From the NCBI GenBank assembly GCA_902500785.1, contig CABVRW010000005.1, forward strand, positions 18,908 to 82,907: a stretch of 64,000 bases of DNA, read 5' to 3'. This DNA is from an uncultured Nitrospira sp. (lineage in GTDB: Bacteria; Nitrospirota; Nitrospiria; Nitrospirales; Nitrospiraceae). Each line of letters opens with the position of its first letter. The stretch's first letter is position 1. Shown in pieces: positions 1-9,284 of the stretch. The notes below the pieces were generated by a model, which ran no database searches, was not told where the DNA came from, and saw only the letters and a program-made list of their open reading frames with translations. Position numbers and translations under genes: made by a program.

Positions 1-21
1 GACCCATGCTCTGTCGGCCGC

Positions 22-357
22 CTATTCAAGCGCAAGTCGCTTGCGTACCTGTTCCGCGGTTCGCCCCTTCACCAACAGGCGTTTCTGGCGGCTTCCCGGC
101 CCGCTCAGGATGTGGACCGCACTCAAGGGCACATCACAGCGGCGGGCAAGGAATCGGCACAACTCGTCGTTGGCCGCGCCGTCGGCCGGCGGTGCCGCGA
201 CACGAATCTTCACCGCCTCACCATGCAAGCCTGCACATTCGGTACGAGACGCTCTCGGCTGGACATGCACCGACAAGACTGCGCCCTCGGGGGTGGTGCG
301 GACGGCCTGTTCCCCTACAGGAGCCTGGCTCTGTCGCATGGGGTTGCGGCTGGTCAC
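22..357 (-). CDS. DUF167 / YggU family protein
   Basis: Small cytoplasmic protein of 111 residues, the usual length of the DUF167 (YggU) family, whose biochemical role is unknown. The family signature is visible: a segment containing VQPRASRTE followed by KIRVAAPPADGAAN, then a C-terminal part with GPGSRQKRLLVKG. The start is a GTG preceded by AGGA at good spacing; an ATG six codons further in is an alternative. It is the last gene of a minus-strand run that starts with the YkgJ-DUF2156 gene and lies 47 bases downstream of the CbbQ-like ATPase. Family assignment is firm, function is not. Confidence 0.88.
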   Translation of the reverse strand: MTSRNPMRQSQAPVGEQAVRTTPEGAVLSVHVQPRASRTECAGLHGEAVKIRVAAPPADGAANDELCRFLARRCDVPLSAVHILSGPGSRQKRLLVKGRTAEQVRKRLALE

Positions 358-404
358 CGGATTCCTGCCGACACCGTATCACCGCGTCGGAATAGATGCG
401 CGCG

Positions 405-1244
405 TCAGAAGATCGCCTTCACGACTTCGATGATGCTGCGCAACATGTCCGGGTCATCGGTGATCGGACGGGCGATGGCGACGTCACAGGCTCGATCGGC
501 CGGCACGCCTTGCTTGATCAACGTCGCCGCATAGATCAGGAGTCTGGTGCTCACGCCTTCTTCCAGTCCATGATTCTTGAGATTGCGAACTTTCTCGGCG
601 ATCTTGACGAGTCGCTGCGCGATCTCGGGGCTCACGCCGGCTTCCTGCGCCACGACCCGGCTCTCGATGTCCGGCGAGGGGTAGTCGAATTCGATCGCCA
701 TGAACCGCTGCTTGGTGCTCTGCTTGAGATCTTTGAGGATACTTTGGTATCCGGGGTTGTAGGAAATCACCAGCATGAAGTCATCGACCGCTTCAATCAC
801 CTGCCCCTTTTTCTCGATCGGCAGCAGGCGCCGGTCATCACTCAAGGGATGGATAATGACGGTGGTGTCTTTTCTCGCCTCGACGATCTCGTCCAGGTAG
901 ACGATGGCCCCCTGCTTGACTCCGAGGGTCAGCGGCCCGTCCATCCAAACCGTCTCCTGCCCCTTTAAGAGGTACCGGCCGACGAGGTCGGAGGCGGTGA
1001 GATCTTCGTGGCACGCGACGGTAATGAGGGGGCGACCCAGGCGATAGGCCATGTGCTGGACGAACCGCGTTTTCCCACAACCTGTCGGCCCCTTCAGCAT
1101 CACCGGCATGCGGCGCTGCGCCGCGATCGTAAAGAGCCCGACCTCGCCCCGCACTTCGGCATAAAACGGCTCACGCGCGATTCGGTATCGATCGATCTCT
1201 TGTTCCTGCCCTTTCGGCGCCGAAGCCGCTCGCCCCTCGTTCAT
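405..1244 (-). CDS. CbbQ/NirQ/NorQ-type MoxR AAA+ ATPase
   Basis: AAA+ ATPase of 279 residues. Seen: Walker A GPTGCGKT near residue 55, Walker B IVYLDEI near residue 117, and a C-terminal lid of the CbbQ_C kind. Members of this branch work with a VWA-domain partner (CbbO, NirO, NorD) to remodel or activate a metalloenzyme such as Rubisco or nitric oxide reductase. No such partner is encoded in this window, so the client is unknown. I chose the internal ATG with a GGGGTG-like ribosome site; the frame is open 15 codons further upstream. It follows the hybrid histidine kinase gene on the same strand after about 120 bases. Confidence 0.87.
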   Translation of the reverse strand: MNEGRAASAPKGQEQEIDRYRIAREPFYAEVRGEVGLFTIAAQRRMPVMLKGPTGCGKTRFVQHMAYRLGRPLITVACHEDLTASDLVGRYLLKGQETVWMDGPLTLGVKQGAIVYLDEIVEARKDTTVIIHPLSDDRRLLPIEKKGQVIEAVDDFMLVISYNPGYQSILKDLKQSTKQRFMAIEFDYPSPDIESRVVAQEAGVSPEIAQRLVKIAEKVRNLKNHGLEEGVSTRLLIYAATLIKQGVPADRACDVAIARPITDDPDMLRSIIEVVKAIF

Positions 1245-1367
1245 TCCGACACCCCTACATTGAATTGAATAACGTGCATGGTGCGCCACGATAAACGGAA
1301 ACGAGCCGGAAGTTCAAGCGGCAGGCTGGAGACGAACAACCGCCATCGCCGTTGCGAGAGACATCTC

Positions 1368-4300
1368 TCAGGCGACTTTCGACCCATCGAGCACTTCTCG
1401 AACCTTCTGCGCAAGCGTCGTGGGCGTGAAGGGTTTTTGCAAGAAGGAATGCTCGGTATCAATCCCCCCTTTGGAAAAAGCCGGATGATCCGGATAGCCG
1501 GACATGTACAGCACTTTGACCTCCGGACGAACCGTCGCGAGCTTTTCAGCGACTTCCGGTCCGCTCATCTGCGGCATGACCACATCCGTGAGCAACAAAT
1601 GGATCGGGCCGGCATGTTTGGCGCCGGTCAGCAACGCTTCAATCCCGTGCCGGGCTTCCAGCACTGTATAGCCGTGCAAGCGGAGCGTTTCATTGACCAA
1701 CCGCCGGACGCCCGGTTCATCCTCCACCAACAAGACCGTCTCGCGTCCTCTGACCGAGTCGCCCCCGACCGCGATGGATTCGGCCTCTGTCGTGACGGCC
1801 TCCACGCGCGGAAAAAAGATCTTAAAGGTCGCCCCGCGTCCCGGCTTGCTCTCCACCTCGATACAACCACCGCTTTGCTTGACGATGCCATAGACCGTCG
1901 ACAGACCGAGCCCGGTCCCCTTACCTTTTTCCTTCGTGGTGAAAAACGGCTCGAAGACATGCGACTGCGTATCCTCATCCATGCCATGGCCGGTATCGCG
2001 CACGATCAGGGCAACATAGAAACCGGGCTCAGCACCCATCGGCGGACGGTTTCTGCGCGGCCCGAACTGCACATTGCTGGTTTCCACCGTCAGGCGGCCC
2101 CCGCTCGGCATGGCGTCACGGGCATTCACGGCGAGGTTCATAATGACCTGCTCCACCTGACCGGGATCCGCCTTCAACGGCCCCAGCGCCGGATCCAGCA
2201 CCGTGCAGAGCTCCACGATGTCCTCGCCCAGCAACCGCCGCAACATCCCTTCCATATTGTGGATCACCGCATTCAGATCCAACACCTTCGGCGCGATAAA
2301 TTGCCGGCGACTGAACGCCAAGAGTTGACCGGTGAGGCCGGAAGCGCGATCTGCGGCCTTCTTCACTTCCTCCAGTTCCTTCCGGAACCCATCCGTCGGC
2401 GCCAGACGGCTCAACACCAGTTCGCTGTATCCTCGAATCACCGTCAGCATATTGTTGAAATCGTGCGCCACTCCGCCGGCCAGCCGTCCGACGGCCTCCA
2501 TTTTCTGTGATTGCTGCAGCTGCGCTTCCGTGCGCCGAAGCGCATCTTCGGCTCGGGCGCGTTCACCGAACTGGCCGATTTTGAGTCCGACGTCGGCCAC
2601 CATTTTCAACAACTGCTCGTCCGGCTGCTTGATCTCACGCCGGAACAACTCGATCACACCCTCCACTTCGGTGCCCACCCGCACCGGAAATCCGAATGCG
2701 CCGTGCAGCCCGACCCGAGCGGCCGCATCGCCCCGAGGGAAATTGACTTCTTTCACCACGTCCTTGATCCAGGTCGGCTGCCCGGCCTGCCAAATCCGTC
2801 CAGGGAGTCCCTTGCCGAGTGGAAAGGTATGTTGCCAGGTGGCGAGCACAAACTCTTCGACATTCAAGGCGGGCGACTGCCAGACATCCAGGCAACGCAA
2901 CACACTTCCCTGCCGGTCCAGTCGCCAAAATACTCCCAACTCCCATTCAAGACTTTCGCAGATGGCCTGCAGGATCTTCGGACCCGCTTCCTCCAGGGTC
3001 CGCGACTCCGCCAAGACGCGCGTCACGGCATATTGAGACGAGAGCTGGCGCTCGGTCCGTTTCCGCGCGGTGATATCTCGGATGAACGCGCTGAAAATAT
3101 AGGCATCGCCCAGTCTGGCCGGGGAGATGGTGATTTCGACGGGAAACTCATGCCCATGGCGATGGCACCCCATCATCTCGATCCGTCGATTGAGGAGTGC
3201 GCCCTGCCCGGTATCCAGAAAATGGCGTAACCCGCGCTCATGGGCTTCCCGATCGCGAAGAGGAATCACCGTCTCGGACACTCGGCGACCAAGCGCCTCT
3301 TCCCGTTCCCACCCGAAAATATTGACCGCCTGGGCATTCCAATCCGTGATGATGCCGCCCGCATCCATGGAAATCACGGCGTCCAGCGCCGTATCGACGA
3401 TGACCCGATTGCGTTCCTGGCTCTGCAGCAATGCGGCTTCCGCCGCGCGCGCCCATTCACTCTCCTGCTGCGCCTGCCGGTGCTGCTCTCGCAATCGTCC
3501 GGTGGCCCATAGCAACAGGCCGACCATCGGAAACCAGACGACCACGCCGGCCATGCCGAGCTTCCACATCATGGCTCGGATGGGACGCAAGATGACGTCA
3601 CGATCCATCTGCACGAGAATGGTCCATTGCAGACCTGGATAGTCGCTATACCCTTTGGTCTGGGCATAGCCGGTCACTGCCGAGACGCGCCGACGCACAT
3701 GCTCTTCCTCGACATAGCCCGGCTTTCCGGACTCGCTCAGTGCCACTGAGGGCACACCGACCTGTTTCAGATTGACCAGGTCGGTCTCAGGGAAAGCGGA
3801 GTCCACAAACACCACACCCTCTTTGGTCAAAAACTGGTATTCGAAACGTCCCGCCGACTCTTCATCTCGTTGAATCTTGCGAATGGTTTCGATGAGCACA
3901 TTTTCAAGCATCGGCAGGCCGACGCGGGTCGTCACGACACCGAGGAATTGGCCCTTCGCATCGACGATGGGCGACGTAAACGCGATCGAATCGATTGTAT
4001 GATCCGGCTCGAGAGTCTTGACTTCATCGACCCGCACCGTGCCCGTCTGCCGGACCCCTTCGAACCATCCCGTTCGACCATAATCCTGTCCGACAAGCGT
4101 CGGGTCGGTCGCGGCAATCATATGGCCTTGGCTGTCTGCCACCCCCATCCACAAATAGACAGACGGGTAGGTCTCCTGCATCCAATGCAGGTAGTCATTC
4201 AGATATTTCTTGTCGAAGGGACGACCCGAAAGCGCGCGGGCCATCATACGGACATCGCCGTGCCGTTCGAAGAGCAGCCGATCCAGCTTGTCCGCGATCT

Positions 4301-4469
4301 CAGATGCCGCAAGCGTGAGGTTCTCGCCCGTTGCTTCTACCAGGCGCACTTCGATCGATCGCAACATGACGAGGCCGATCACAAACGCCACCATCGTCAT
4401 GCCGACGATCAGGACCGGCAACCAAGGATAGGACCGGCGTGAGGAACCGGCTGATAGCGAGGTGGCCAT
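1368..4469 (-). CDS. Hybrid sensor histidine kinase (Cache-PAS-GAF-HisKA-HATPase-REC)
   Basis: Membrane sensor kinase of 1033 residues. Domain order: TM helix about 17-38, periplasmic Cache-like sensor about 40-285, TM helix about 300-322, PAS about 350-465, GAF about 480-635, HisKA with phospho-acceptor His about 669 in GGVAHDFNN, HATPase about 770-888 with DTGHGMD and GTGLGLS, and a C-terminal receiver about 912-1030 with phospho-acceptor Asp about 962 in LLLTDVVMP. The start is the ATG two bases after the stop of the upstream gene, whose end supplies the GGAG ribosome site, so the two are translationally coupled. The receiver is attached, so the output protein is unknown. It has a paralogue at 25775. 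Confidence 0.93.
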   Translation of the reverse strand: MATSLSAGSSRRSYPWLPVLIVGMTMVAFVIGLVMLRSIEVRLVEATGENLTLAASEIADKLDRLLFERHGDVRMMARALSGRPFDKKYLNDYLHWMQETYPSVYLWMGVADSQGHMIAATDPTLVGQDYGRTGWFEGVRQTGTVRVDEVKTLEPDHTIDSIAFTSPIVDAKGQFLGVVTTRVGLPMLENVLIETIRKIQRDEESAGRFEYQFLTKEGVVFVDSAFPETDLVNLKQVGVPSVALSESGKPGYVEEEHVRRRVSAVTGYAQTKGYSDYPGLQWTILVQMDRDVILRPIRAMMWKLGMAGVVVWFPMVGLLLWATGRLREQHRQAQQESEWARAAEAALLQSQERNRVIVDTALDAVISMDAGGIITDWNAQAVNIFGWEREEALGRRVSETVIPLRDREAHERGLRHFLDTGQGALLNRRIEMMGCHRHGHEFPVEITISPARLGDAYIFSAFIRDITARKRTERQLSSQYAVTRVLAESRTLEEAGPKILQAICESLEWELGVFWRLDRQGSVLRCLDVWQSPALNVEEFVLATWQHTFPLGKGLPGRIWQAGQPTWIKDVVKEVNFPRGDAAARVGLHGAFGFPVRVGTEVEGVIELFRREIKQPDEQLLKMVADVGLKIGQFGERARAEDALRRTEAQLQQSQKMEAVGRLAGGVAHDFNNMLTVIRGYSELVLSRLAPTDGFRKELEEVKKAADRASGLTGQLLAFSRRQFIAPKVLDLNAVIHNMEGMLRRLLGEDIVELCTVLDPALGPLKADPGQVEQVIMNLAVNARDAMPSGGRLTVETSNVQFGPRRNRPPMGAEPGFYVALIVRDTGHGMDEDTQSHVFEPFFTTKEKGKGTGLGLSTVYGIVKQSGGCIEVESKPGRGATFKIFFPRVEAVTTEAESIAVGGDSVRGRETVLLVEDEPGVRRLVNETLRLHGYTVLEARHGIEALLTGAKHAGPIHLLLTDVVMPQMSGPEVAEKLATVRPEVKVLYMSGYPDHPAFSKGGIDTEHSFLQKPFTPTTLAQKVREVLDGSKVA

Positions 4470-4471
4470 AG

Positions 4472-5989
4472 TCAGGACTCCGTCACAATAGAGTTCGGCA
4501 ACAATCGCGCAGGATGATACCACTGCTTGGAGCGAGCCAAACTCGGCAGGCCGGAATCATCCATGGTATTGATCCACCATGCCCCTTTGGCACGTGCCTG
4601 GCGACAGAATTCACGAAAGACAAACGGCCCCAAGCCTATAATCTCCCGATCCGCCACTTCCAGCAGCACGCAGAACACCGACGGGTAGAGCCACAGACCC
4701 AGGGTATAGGCCCGAATGCGGCCCGCCACTCGAACCACCGCTCCAGTCAGTCCGAGCTCCAGCGCGGCTGACAACGCCGTCTCATGCGCACCTGCGGCAT
4801 CCTCCAGCAACGCCCAGGCCCAGTCGTCGGCCCCGGCCCCCTGCTTCTGTTCGCGCCACTCATGAAACAAACTGACACAGGCCCTGTTGTCCCGATGCTC
4901 GTAGGGCTCGATCACCCCGCCCCATTCCCGCACAAACCGATTACACGCCGCACGCGGGGATTTAAAAGACTCACCGGACAGGTCGGCCAGATCCGATGCG
5001 TAATACAGATAGTCGGGCTCTTTGGCGGTCACACGGTAGCCCAATGCGCGCACCTCATCGACACAGGCCTCCGATACATTCTCGATCCGCGTCACCGGCG
5101 AACTGCCGTTCCGCTCCCGCATGAAACGAAAGGCGGCCGCAAGCGGCTGCGCGAGAGGACCGGCCCCGAGCGGAGGCAGGACCATGAAGACACCATCGGG
5201 CGATTCGGCAAACAGGCAAATATGGTCGTGGAAATCGGCCCAGAAATAGGTCAGTCGATGCCGCCAGATATAATGGTAGGCAAAGGAGGCGGCCGCAAGC
5301 GGCGTGCTCTGGTAACCAGCGCTGACAGCGAGCGCGGCTTCGATACGTGCTCGATCCTGAGGCATGAGGGCCCGCGTGGCTACCCATGCCTTTCCCTGCT
5401 GCAGCCGCTTACTCACTCGCGGCAGGGTCCGTAAGACGATCACGTCGTCTTGAAATCGTCCAATGAGCCGAGGATACCTCGCCAGGGTCTCTGCCCTCGC
5501 ATCCTGTTCGATCCATTGAGCGATGTCGTCCGCCGCCTGATTCACCAGCGGAGAGGACAGGTCTCGCAGATACGGGCACTTGGTATCCCATCCGAGCACG
5601 ACCTGCGCATGCGTGGCGTCCCACATCAAGGCAAAGGGGTAGAGCCGACAGTCCAGGGGACGGACGTCATAGATGCGACACTGGGAGGTGGCGCTATCGA
5701 AGGCCGGGCAGACATACCCCTCCCCCGTTGGATTCGGCACCAAGTCGATTTGTGCGCCATCGGGGGATGAGAACCGTTCAGGACCAAGACCAGCCGCGAT
5801 CGCCGTCTTGATTTCATCGGCTGTAAAGAAGGGCCGCAGGAAGCTGTCCCGCTCGGGAAACCGGCAACACACATCGCAACGGAGACAGGCCGCGCTCGGC
5901 ACGATCTGCAGGAGAGTATCACCTACGGACCGCGAGGGAATCGTCGGAGAAACTGGAACGAATGGGCTCGTCATGAGATGTGGCCGCAT
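4472..5989 (-). CDS. YkgJ-type cysteine cluster protein fused to DUF2156 acyltransferase-like domain
   Basis: Two-domain protein of 505 residues. Residues about 33-150 carry the YkgJ pattern (CLRCDVCCRFPE, then CPAF, CRIYDVRPLDCRLYPF, and a later CPYL), a family thought to hold zinc or an iron-sulfur cluster. Residues about 220-500 look like DUF2156, the GNAT-fold domain also found as the aminoacyl-transferase part of MprF lysyl-phosphatidylglycerol synthases, with FKSPRAACNRFVREWG and VADREIIGLGPFVFREF segments. The fusion is unusual, and substrate and acceptor are unknown. An ATG five codons in (MTSPF) is an alternative start. The gene diverges from the ATP-grasp-like gene with only about 45 bases between the starts and is coupled to the histidine kinase downstream. 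Confidence 0.8.
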   Translation of the reverse strand: MRPHLMTSPFVPVSPTIPSRSVGDTLLQIVPSAACLRCDVCCRFPERDSFLRPFFTADEIKTAIAAGLGPERFSSPDGAQIDLVPNPTGEGYVCPAFDSATSQCRIYDVRPLDCRLYPFALMWDATHAQVVLGWDTKCPYLRDLSSPLVNQAADDIAQWIEQDARAETLARYPRLIGRFQDDVIVLRTLPRVSKRLQQGKAWVATRALMPQDRARIEAALAVSAGYQSTPLAAASFAYHYIWRHRLTYFWADFHDHICLFAESPDGVFMVLPPLGAGPLAQPLAAAFRFMRERNGSSPVTRIENVSEACVDEVRALGYRVTAKEPDYLYYASDLADLSGESFKSPRAACNRFVREWGGVIEPYEHRDNRACVSLFHEWREQKQGAGADDWAWALLEDAAGAHETALSAALELGLTGAVVRVAGRIRAYTLGLWLYPSVFCVLLEVADREIIGLGPFVFREFCRQARAKGAWWINTMDDSGLPSLARSKQWYHPARLLPNSIVTES

Positions 5990-6034
5990 TGTAGCACTAA
6001 CCCTCGCAGGGTCCTACTATTCGGAACTTTTCAC

Positions 6035-7714
6035 ATGGCTGTACGCATTCCACCTCGCGACAACAACCTGCGGCCGAGGGCCTCTCGGTGCCCCGCTGAC
6101 TTGTACCGATGCAAGAGGCCATGGTACGATTTGCTCCACCTCGAATCCAACCGCGAGTGCGAGGCACGCGATTGCGCTGCGAGTATCGAGGATATTGCAT
6201 TGGCACTGGCACAACATTCACGTGAGCCATTGAACTCCGACGAAGCCCGCCGACGTTGTCTCGCAATCCGTGATGCTCTCGTTCGTGCCGGAGTGTATGG
6301 CACGACCGAAATCGGCGACGGTGGGGCGACGACCGGCTCTACAATTCCGTCGCCACGGTTCCGGCTGGCTCCGACCCCCTTTCCGCTTTCCCCGTCAGAT
6401 GTGACATTTTTCCAGCATCTTGGGCAGGACCTCCTGTCCTTCTATCGGGCGCTGAACCGCCTTTATCAGGACAGCATCCGCGGAACCCAGCCCGCATGGG
6501 TCGCGGCCTATCTCGACCAAGGCAAACCGGAATCACTGATCACGTATAGCCGGATGAACCGTTTTCGCAGCCTCATTCCCGGCATCATCAGGCCCGACGT
6601 GATCCCGACCACCGACGGGATGGTGATCACGGAGCTCGATTCCGTACCAGGCGGAATCGGCCTGACGGGATGCTTGACTCGCACCTATGACGATCAGCTC
6701 GCACTCGACCACCCGGCTCCCGGCTTGCCGTCCGAACGTTCCCCTCTGATCGCCGGACGTGACGGCATGCTGCAAGGATTTGCCGCCATGCTGCGCGCCC
6801 AACAAGGCGACCAGGAGGGGTGCCTCGCAATCGTCGTCTCGGACGAGGCCAAAGAATACCGGCCCGAGATGGAATGGATGGCCCAATGCCTGCGCGAGAT
6901 CGGCTGCGAGGCCTTTTGCGTCGAACCCCGGGCGGTTCATTTCTCGGAAGATGGTCTGTTCCTCCACCATGAGACCGGACCACGAGCCATCGGCCTCCTC
7001 TATCGATTTTTCGAGCTCTTCGATCTGAAGAACATCCCCAAGTCTGAACTCATGATGTATGCGGCCAAGAAGGGTCAGGTGACCGTCACGCCGCCCTACA
7101 AGCCCGCGCTTGAAGAAAAGCTGGCATTCGGCCTGTTTCACCATCCGGAGCTGGCCCCATTTTGGGAACAGGCGCTGAGTCCCGAGACGACCCTCAATTT
7201 GCGACGATTGCTGCCGAGAACCTGGATCCTTGACCCACAGCCGGTGCCTCCCACGGCCGTCATCCCGCATCTCACGATCGGCGGACGAGCCCTGTCGGAC
7301 TTCCGTCGCTTGGCCAAGACCACCCAAAAGGAACGCCAACTGGTGCTCAAACCCTCGGGGTTCTCGGAACTGGCCTGGGGCAGCCGGGGCGTGTCCATCG
7401 GGCATGATTTGCCCCAAGTCGAATGGGCCGCTGCGTTAGAGCAGGCGCTTCACGCCTTCCCGACGACCCCCTATGTCCTTCAAGAATTTCACAAGGGCCG
7501 CCTAGTCGAGTCCTCCTATTTTGATGACCGAAGCGACACGGTGGTGCCGATGTCCGGACGAGTCCGCTTGTCGCCCTATTACTTTGTCGTGGGCGACAAA
7601 GCCGAGCTCGGCGGGATTCTCGCGACGCTCTGTCCCGCGAACAAGAAAATCATCCATGGCATGGTCGATGCGATCATGGGGCCCTGTGCGCTCGCGCCGA
7701 ACATCACGTCGTAA
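6035..7714 (+). CDS. Uncharacterised ATP-grasp-like protein
   Basis: Protein of 559 residues that I do not assign to a named family. The C-terminal half reads like an ATP-grasp ligase: LVLKPSGFSELAWGSRGVS resembles the lysine-containing ATP-binding loop, and it is followed by YVLQEFHKGRLVESSYF and a conserved-looking MSGRVRLSPYYFV segment. The N-terminal third has TTDGMVITELDSVPGGIG, reminiscent of circularly permuted ATP-grasp enzymes such as glutathionylspermidine-synthase-like proteins. No signal peptide or membrane helix is evident. The chosen ATG (MAVRIPP) is supported by the shift to protein-like composition; the frame is open further upstream and no strong ribosome site is visible. It heads a plus-strand run with a glutaredoxin-like gene and kamA. 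Confidence 0.6.
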   Translation: MAVRIPPRDNNLRPRASRCPADLYRCKRPWYDLLHLESNRECEARDCAASIEDIALALAQHSREPLNSDEARRRCLAIRDALVRAGVYGTTEIGDGGATTGSTIPSPRFRLAPTPFPLSPSDVTFFQHLGQDLLSFYRALNRLYQDSIRGTQPAWVAAYLDQGKPESLITYSRMNRFRSLIPGIIRPDVIPTTDGMVITELDSVPGGIGLTGCLTRTYDDQLALDHPAPGLPSERSPLIAGRDGMLQGFAAMLRAQQGDQEGCLAIVVSDEAKEYRPEMEWMAQCLREIGCEAFCVEPRAVHFSEDGLFLHHETGPRAIGLLYRFFELFDLKNIPKSELMMYAAKKGQVTVTPPYKPALEEKLAFGLFHHPELAPFWEQALSPETTLNLRRLLPRTWILDPQPVPPTAVIPHLTIGGRALSDFRRLAKTTQKERQLVLKPSGFSELAWGSRGVSIGHDLPQVEWAAALEQALHAFPTTPYVLQEFHKGRLVESSYFDDRSDTVVPMSGRVRLSPYYFVVGDKAELGGILATLCPANKKIIHGMVDAIMGPCALAPNITS

Positions 7715-7787
7715 GGGTGACCGCATGACCGCTGCAATACAGGTTCCTGTGCACATGCATCCTCAACCTCTTTCATCATAGGCACTC

Positions 7788-8033
7788 ATGGCCCTCACGT
7801 TCTATCATGTCCAATGGTGCCCGGATTGTGCGATCGTTCGGGACCGTCTCGATGAACTGAAACTCTCCTACGACGATGTGGTGGTTCCGGATTTTCGTCC
7901 GATGCGCACCCAAGTCTACGAGGTATCCGGTCAGTACTATGTGCCCGTCCTGAAAGACGGAGACACGATTCTGACGGAAACCCACGACATTCTCGCTCAC
8001 CTGCAGACCCACTACGACAAGGCACACCCGTGA
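7788..8033 (+). CDS. Glutaredoxin-like thioredoxin-fold protein
   Basis: Protein of 81 residues with the glutaredoxin/GST N-terminal fold. Seen: a CPDC redox motif at residues 11-14 (WCPDC), a cis-proline YVPVL at about 52-56 and a C-terminal DILAHLQ helix. The length equals a minimal glutaredoxin. It probably reduces a disulfide or glutathione mixed disulfide in the cytoplasm. It lies 73 bases after the ATP-grasp-like gene and 117 bases before kamA, so co-transcription is plausible. The ribosome site is weak (AGGCAC). Confidence 0.8.
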   Translation: MALTFYHVQWCPDCAIVRDRLDELKLSYDDVVVPDFRPMRTQVYEVSGQYYVPVLKDGDTILTETHDILAHLQTHYDKAHP

Positions 8034-8150
8034 GGACTTCGCTCGGACCTGCACCACGAGCGTCGGTCAAGGACGGACCTCGATGCCACAGGCAGGCGCC
8101 GGCCTGCATGGCTCGACCAACTAGACCAGTATTACCGAAAGGATAGAGAC

Positions 8151-9284
8151 GTGGAGGATTGGAGACGTATCCTGGCTCAGAGCGTGGTCAAGCCGAAGGA
8201 TTTGGCTGATCGGCTCGGTGTCGACCCGAAGGAAATCGAAGACATCGTGGGGGACTACCCCATGCGGATCACGCCGACCGTGCTGGCCACCATCAAGGAA
8301 AAGGGCGACGCGATTTGGAAACAAGTCGTGCCTGATCGCGCCGAAATGGCTGATGCCGATGCGGAGGACGACCCGCTCGAAGAGGACCTGATGAGTCCCG
8401 TGCCTCACCTGGTTCATCGCTACCCCGACCGCGTCTTGCTGATGGTCACGAATCAGTGCCCGATTTATTGCCGGTTTTGCACTCGGAAACGGCTGGTGGG
8501 CAAACCGGGCTTTCTCAAGAAAGGAGAACTGGACCGGGCCATCGCGTACCTGCGCGAACATCAGGAAGTGCGGGATGTGATTTTGTCGGGAGGAGATCCG
8601 CTCCTATTGCCGGATCACCTGTTGGAACGGATACTCAAATCCCTGCGGACGATTCCCCATTTAGAACTGATCCGGATCGGCACGCGAGTGCCGGGCAGCC
8701 TGCCCGAGCGCATCACACCGAAACTCTGCGAGATCATCAAGAAATATCACCCGTTCTATATGAACCTGCACTTCAACCACCCTGACGAACTGACCCCGGA
8801 GGTCAAACGCGCCTGCGGAATGCTGGCCGATGCCGGGGTTCCCCTCGGCGCACAGACTGTGTTACTCAAAGGAGTCAATGACGACCCTGAGATCATGAAA
8901 CGTCTGATGCATCAACTATTGCTGGCACGCGTGAAACCGTATTACCTGTATCAAGCCGACCTAACGAAGGGGACGAATCATTTCCGGACCTCGGTGGAGA
9001 CCGGGCTCAGGATCATCAAGGCGCTGCAAGGCCACACCAGTGGCATGGCGGTTCCGCACTTCGTGATCGATGCTCCCGGCGGCGGAGGAAAAATTCCGCT
9101 GCTTCCCGCCGAATACCTGGTCAACCTGGATGAAGATAGCGCGGTGTTGAGAAATTACGAAAACAAGACCTTCCACTACCCCCAGCCGGGATCCGCCCAA
9201 GGACGCGAATTGCCGATGGTCGGCGCCCATCCTTCCTGGAACACGACCGGCAACGGCTGCGACGGAGGGAGTGAGCACCTGTGA
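8151..9284 (+). CDS. kamA: KamA-family radical SAM aminomutase (lysine 2,3-aminomutase-like)
   Basis: Radical SAM, PLP-dependent enzyme of 377 residues. Seen: the cluster motif CPIYCRFC near residue 102, a GGDPL SAM-binding motif, and PGGGGK near residue 310, whose lysine carries PLP in lysine 2,3-aminomutase. The two aspartates that bind the substrate lysine in characterised aminomutases appear retained in QADLTKG and VIDAPGGGGK. That favours L-lysine to beta-lysine conversion over the EF-P enzyme EpmB. Beta-lysine serves as an osmolyte precursor, in EF-P modification or in antibiotics. The start is GTG after an AAAGGA ribosome site. The C-terminus overlaps the dcd start by four bases (GTGA). 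No acetyltransferase of the AblB kind is adjacent. Confidence 0.85.
   Translation: MEDWRRILAQSVVKPKDLADRLGVDPKEIEDIVGDYPMRITPTVLATIKEKGDAIWKQVVPDRAEMADADAEDDPLEEDLMSPVPHLVHRYPDRVLLMVTNQCPIYCRFCTRKRLVGKPGFLKKGELDRAIAYLREHQEVRDVILSGGDPLLLPDHLLERILKSLRTIPHLELIRIGTRVPGSLPERITPKLCEIIKKYHPFYMNLHFNHPDELTPEVKRACGMLADAGVPLGAQTVLLKGVNDDPEIMKRLMHQLLLARVKPYYLYQADLTKGTNHFRTSVETGLRIIKALQGHTSGMAVPHFVIDAPGGGGKIPLLPAEYLVNLDEDSAVLRNYENKTFHYPQPGSAQGRELPMVGAHPSWNTTGNGCDGGSEHL

Noticed and set aside
1278..2510. A 410-residue plus-strand open frame opposite the hybrid kinase
   Set aside because: It is antisense to a gene with clear kinase domains, is rich in Arg/His/Gln as expected of a GC-rich shadow frame, and has no recognisable motif.
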